Below are positions 39,613-42,517 of a DNA stretch of 42,517 nucleotides, piece by piece. Source of the DNA: Rhodococcus zopfii NBRC 100606 = JCM 9919 (GTDB taxonomy: Bacteria > Actinomycetota > Actinomycetes > Mycobacteriales > Mycobacteriaceae). Under the pieces are notes generated by a model, which saw nothing but the letters and a program-made list of their open reading frames with translations, was not told where the DNA came from and searched no databases. Made by a program: the position numbers and the translations under genes. Location: NCBI RefSeq assembly GCF_001895025.1, contig NZ_BCXI01000055.1, forward strand, positions 1-42,517, given 5' to 3'. How positions within the stretch are numbered: position 1 is the first letter of the stretch; each line of letters starts with the position of its first letter.

Positions 39613-40155
39613 ATGACCGAACGCAAGCGTCCGGACGTCACCTTCGAGTCGTGGGTCGAGCGGCAGATCCGCGTCGCGCAGGAACGCGGCGATTTCGACA
39701 ATCTGCCCGGCGCGGGCAAGCCGATTCCCCACTACGACGACGACGAACTGTGGTGGGTCAAGGACTACCTGCGCCGGGAAGGACTGTCCGCCGAGGCGCT
39801 GCTGCCGCCCCCGCTGCAACTGCGCAAGGAGATCGAACGGCTGCCGGAGGTCGTGCGGGACATCCCGACCGAGGACGGTGTGCGCGAAGTTGTCGCCGAG
39901 CTGAACCGGCGCGTCGCCGACTGCCTGCGCGCACCCGACCGGCTGCCCGTGCCGCTGCACCTCGTCGACGCCGACGACACGGTGCGGAGGTGGCGCGCGG
40001 ATCGGCGTGCCGCGTCGGCCCTGCGTGCGGAGCCGCCCACGGCACAGCGTGCGGAGCCGCCCACGGCACAGCGTGCGGAGCCGCCCACGGCACAGCCCGG
40101 GTCGTCCGTCCCCGGGCACAGGCCGTGGTGGCGGCGGCTGTTCGCTTCCGGGTGA
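39613..40155 (+). CDS. DUF1992 (DnaJ C28-like) protein with C-terminal repeats
   Basis: This 180-aa protein has the DUF1992 core: FESWVERQIRVAQERGDFDNLPG and GKPIPHYDDDELWWVKDYLRRE, shared with the conserved domain of the animal DnaJ homolog DNAJC28. Function is unknown. The C-terminal third holds three copies of RAEPPTAQ encoded by a perfect DNA tandem repeat, then a basic Trp-rich end (PWWRRLF). I prefer the ATG at 39613 over the GTG at 39592 because the conserved part begins soon after it; neither has a good ribosome site. Confidence 0.85.
   Translation: MTERKRPDVTFESWVERQIRVAQERGDFDNLPGAGKPIPHYDDDELWWVKDYLRREGLSAEALLPPPLQLRKEIERLPEVVRDIPTEDGVREVVAELNRRVADCLRAPDRLPVPLHLVDADDTVRRWRADRRAASALRAEPPTAQRAEPPTAQRAEPPTAQPGSSVPGHRPWWRRLFASG
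40024..40095 (+). repeat. Three perfect 24-bp tandem repeats
   Basis: Copies at 40024-40047, 40048-40071 and 40072-40095 are identical and in frame, each adding the eight residues RAEPPTAQ to the DUF1992 protein. Perfect identity suggests recent expansion by slippage. Confidence 0.95.
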
Positions 40156-40256
40156 GCAGCCCGGGCTCCGCCGCGATGAGTTCCGCTCCGGTCTCCGGTC
40201 TGTTCCTCGTGCGAGGTCACGGCATCCGGCCGTGCCCGTGCAAACGAGGAGGGGAC

Positions 40257-40643
40257 ATGAGCGCACCCACGATCGGCAGCATCCTTCTGTCCAGCAGCAA
40301 TCCCGAACGGCTGCGCGACTGGTACGTCGCGGCGCTGTCGCCGAAGTGCGAGCGCACACCGGGCGAGCCCGGGTACGACGTGCTCGACTTCAACGGCTTC
40401 TACGTCATGCTCGACCGGCGTGACGACGTCGGCGGCGAGAACCCCCAGCCCGGCCGGCTGATCCTCAACGTCGAGGTCGTCGACGCTCCGGCGATCGCGG
40501 CGCGGCTCGACGACCTCGGTGCGACGTGGCTGTCGCCCCTCGAGGACCGCGACGGCAGCTGGTTCGGCACGGTGGTGGACCCGGACGGCAACTACGTGCA
40601 GCTGATCGAGCTGAGCGATCGGGCGCGCGCCGAAATGAGCTGA
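40257..40643 (+). CDS. VOC-family (glyoxalase/bleomycin-resistance fold) protein
   Basis: This 128-aa protein has the two beta-alpha-beta-beta-beta halves of the vicinal oxygen chelate fold. SILLSSSNPERLRDWYVAAL begins the first half; LILNVEVVDAPAIAARLDDLG then GSWFGTVVDPDGNYVQLIEL closes the second with the common PDGN turn and glutamate. Metal ligands are not complete in an obvious way, so activity is uncertain. AGGAGGGG precedes the ATG. It ends 13 bp from the converging ROK gene. Confidence 0.88.
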   Translation: MSAPTIGSILLSSSNPERLRDWYVAALSPKCERTPGEPGYDVLDFNGFYVMLDRRDDVGGENPQPGRLILNVEVVDAPAIAARLDDLGATWLSPLEDRDGSWFGTVVDPDGNYVQLIELSDRARAEMS

Positions 40644-40656
40644 ACGCGCCGGTCGG

Positions 40657-41850
40657 TCATCGCCGCACGAGGCCCGCGACCATGCGGTCGACCGCCCCGA
40701 CACTGAGCACCTGATCCAGCGTCATGGAGGCGCACCCGATCATCCCGGACCGGTCACCGTACGCCCAGGGCAGGATCTGCAGCGTCTGTGTTGCTGTGGA
40801 AATCGCGTTGCCGTAGAGGGTTTCACGCATGCCCGCGACGAAGATGTCGTAGGCCCCGGCGATGTCTCCCCCGATGACGAGCGCCTCGGGGTCGAGGAGG
40901 TTGACGGCTCCGGCGACCACTTCGCCGATGCGCCTGCCGCTGTCGCGGATCAACCTGCGCGCCTCCGTGTCTCCCGTTCCGGCGAGTTCGACGACGTCGC
41001 GGATGTGGGTGACGCTGCGCCCCAGGGCTTCCAGGTCACGGACCAGTGCCCAGCCCCCGGCGACGGCTTCGACACAACCGATGTTGCCGCACCGGCACAC
41101 AACTCCTTGTGCCGCAGCAATTTTCGTATGGCCGATCTCGCCCACCGCGCCCACCGCACCCCGTTGCAGCACCCCGCCGGAGACGATGCCCGCACGGAGC
41201 CCGGTGGACGCCTTGATGAGCAGCATGTCGCGGAACTTGCGCCGCTCGCCGAGGCGTTCGGCCAGGACCATGGCGTTCGCGTCGTTGTCCACGAAAGTCG
41301 GCACGGCATCGAGCGCGGCGAAATACGGTTGCAGCGGCACCCCGTCCCACCCGGCCATCGTCGGCGAATTCCGGCTGCAGCCGCGGGCGACGTCGACGGT
41401 GCCGGGGAGATTGACACCGATTCCGACGGTGCGAGGCCGCTCGGGGCCCAGGGTGTCGCGCAACGCCGCGAGGCGCGCGACGACGAGCGGCATCAGCTCG
41501 GCCGGGTTGCTGCCGATTTCCTGCTCGACATCCTCGGTGCACAACAGCCCGCCGGCGAGGTTGCAGACGGCGAGCTGGGTGCGGCTGCGGCCGATCGCGG
41601 CAACCAGGACGATGCCGGCATCGACTCCGAACGTCAGCGTCGCCGGCGGCCGGCCGCCCGTGGACGGACCCTCCTCGCATTCGACGACCAGCCCGAGTGC
41701 CTGCAACGCCGAGACCCGGGAGGCGACCGCGGTACGGGAGAGGCCGGTCAGCTGCCCGATCTCGCTTCGGGTGGTCGCGGTGCCTGCACGCACGAGTGCG
41801 AACACCTCGCCGGCGGTCGCGGGGGTGAGCGATCGGGTCATACGGGTCAT
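40657..41850 (-). CDS. ROK-family transcriptional regulator
   Basis: This 397-aa protein combines an N-terminal helix-turn-helix (about residues 15-60: TTRSEIGQLTGLSRTAVASRVSALQALGLV) with a ROK sugar-kinase-like domain. GIGVNLPGTVD, FVDNDANAMVLAE, GEIGHTKI and the zinc motif CRCGNIGCVEAVAGG are visible. NagC/XylR-type ROK repressors respond to sugars or sugar phosphates. A second ATG at 41841 is an alternative start. It lies 72 bp downstream of the PaaI-like gene on the same strand and may share its transcript. No sugar genes are nearby in the window. Confidence 0.92.
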   Translation of the reverse strand: MTRMTRSLTPATAGEVFALVRAGTATTRSEIGQLTGLSRTAVASRVSALQALGLVVECEEGPSTGGRPPATLTFGVDAGIVLVAAIGRSRTQLAVCNLAGGLLCTEDVEQEIGSNPAELMPLVVARLAALRDTLGPERPRTVGIGVNLPGTVDVARGCSRNSPTMAGWDGVPLQPYFAALDAVPTFVDNDANAMVLAERLGERRKFRDMLLIKASTGLRAGIVSGGVLQRGAVGAVGEIGHTKIAAAQGVVCRCGNIGCVEAVAGGWALVRDLEALGRSVTHIRDVVELAGTGDTEARRLIRDSGRRIGEVVAGAVNLLDPEALVIGGDIAGAYDIFVAGMRETLYGNAISTATQTLQILPWAYGDRSGMIGCASMTLDQVLSVGAVDRMVAGLVRR

Positions 41851-41922
41851 TCAACCAAGGTATGCGGGATCGGCCGGCGGTGCGGCACAGCGGCGCCCAG
41901 CCCCTCGGTGCGGCAACAGCGC

Positions 41923-42360
41923 TCAGTGGAAGATCCGGCTGGTCGCGGTCGCGGTGGCGATGAGCGTGTCGTGTTCGTCCCGGACGGTGATCTCTGCGTG
42001 AGTGGTCGTCCCGGTGCGGTGGCTCACGACGGCGCTCGCAGTCAGGTGGCGGCCGGTGGCCGGCGCGATGAAGGTGATGTTCAGGTGGGTGGTGGCCCCG
42101 CCGGTGGCCGTCTCCGCCTCGTCGATACCGCTCGCCGACGCCGCTGCGGCCGCGGTGTCGACGAGGGTGGCGATGACACCTCCGTGCAGTACGCCGGGCA
42201 CCGTGGTGAGGTCGTCCCGGAAGTCCAGGCCGAGCTGAACCCGATCCACCTGTGCGTGCACGGTCCGCAGTCGGAGGTGCTGCGCGACCGGGGAGTTGAT
42301 GAGCACCCGGTCGATCCAATGCTGGGCCGTGGCGCTCAGTGGTGCGGCGACTGTGGTCAC
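41923..42360 (-). CDS. PaaI-like hotdog-fold thioesterase
   Basis: This 145-aa protein has the hotdog thioesterase core VLHGGVIATLVDTAAAAA, where the HGG turn and following Asp are the active-site region, and the strand THLNITFIAPATGRHLTASA. It should hydrolyse an acyl-CoA, often an aromatic one in the PaaI group. I chose the GTG at 42360 because GAGGAG lies just upstream; the upstream frame extension does not look coding. The remaining 157 bp to the right edge show no supported gene. Confidence 0.88.
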   Translation of the reverse strand: MTTVAAPLSATAQHWIDRVLINSPVAQHLRLRTVHAQVDRVQLGLDFRDDLTTVPGVLHGGVIATLVDTAAAAASASGIDEAETATGGATTHLNITFIAPATGRHLTASAVVSHRTGTTTHAEITVRDEHDTLIATATATSRIFH

Positions 42361-42517
42361 GTTCGTGCTCCTCGTGCGGGGTGACTGGGTCGATCCCAGC
42401 CTGCGGCCCCACGAGTCGCGGTGTCGATTACCTCCGAGGTCATGGCTCGACCACCGCGGCACCGCCACGCACACGACGTCGATGCCGACCGGCACCGACG
42501 TCGCGCCCGAGCGTCGA

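Noticed and set aside
1..42517. Mobile elements, prophage, tRNA, rRNA or CRISPR
   Set aside because: No transposase, integrase, phage structural gene, tRNA-like cloverleaf or regularly spaced repeats were recognised. I could not run dedicated scans.

Overview
The window is GC-rich actinobacterial chromosome, most likely from a mycolic-acid-containing genus such as Rhodococcus. The signs are dense GTG starts, 4-nt gene overlaps, an LppX/LprAFG-type lipoprotein, IdeR/DtxR-like iron boxes and leaderless-looking promoters. I see no tRNA, rRNA, CRISPR array, insertion sequence or prophage. All functions come from reading the sequence; no database search was run.

Region 1 (1-4371) holds unrelated housekeeping or stress genes: a DinB-like protein, an alpha/beta hydrolase, a 60-aa membrane protein, TspO, a metallo-beta-lactamase-fold gene that looks broken near its 5' end, and a cell-envelope lipoprotein. 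A strong bidirectional terminator closes it.

Region 2 (4399-14918) is a Ter (tellurium/stress) locus. A DUF475/TerC-like membrane protein and a TerD protein point left. Pointing right is a tightly coupled run: helical protein, CitE-like aldolase, PRTase-TRSP protein, StiP-PELOTA-like protein, HAD phosphatase, a double-TerD protein and a TerD fused to an FtsK-like region with no visible Walker A. Four successive 4-nt overlaps suggest one translationally coupled operon. This gene set has been predicted by comparative genomics to make a nucleoside-like metabolite, but product and trigger are unknown to me. It is the best candidate for a poorly understood system here.

Region 3 (15020-35661) is a large CoA-thioester catabolic island. 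It has a phosphodiesterase-like gene, an operon of acyl-CoA ligase, MBL hydrolase, two crotonases and two tandem LysR regulators, a leftward SDR-thiolase pair and an acyl-CoA dehydrogenase. A second leftward set follows (MFS transporter, thiolase, SDR, ligase), divergent from a 2-methylfumaryl-CoA isomerase (mesaconyl-CoA C1-C4 transferase)-like gene with two more acyl-CoA dehydrogenases. The genes could together import, activate, oxidise and cleave an unidentified carboxylic acid, perhaps branched or dicarboxylic. An apparently iron-regulated methyltransferase interrupts the island.

Region 4 (35799-42517) holds three consecutive AIM24-family genes, then a bacterioferritin-associated ferredoxin and bacterioferritin pair behind a promoter with a perfect CRP-type palindrome and IdeR-like boxes. 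A MarR regulator, small GNAT, DUF1992 protein, VOC protein, ROK regulator and PaaI-like thioesterase complete the window.
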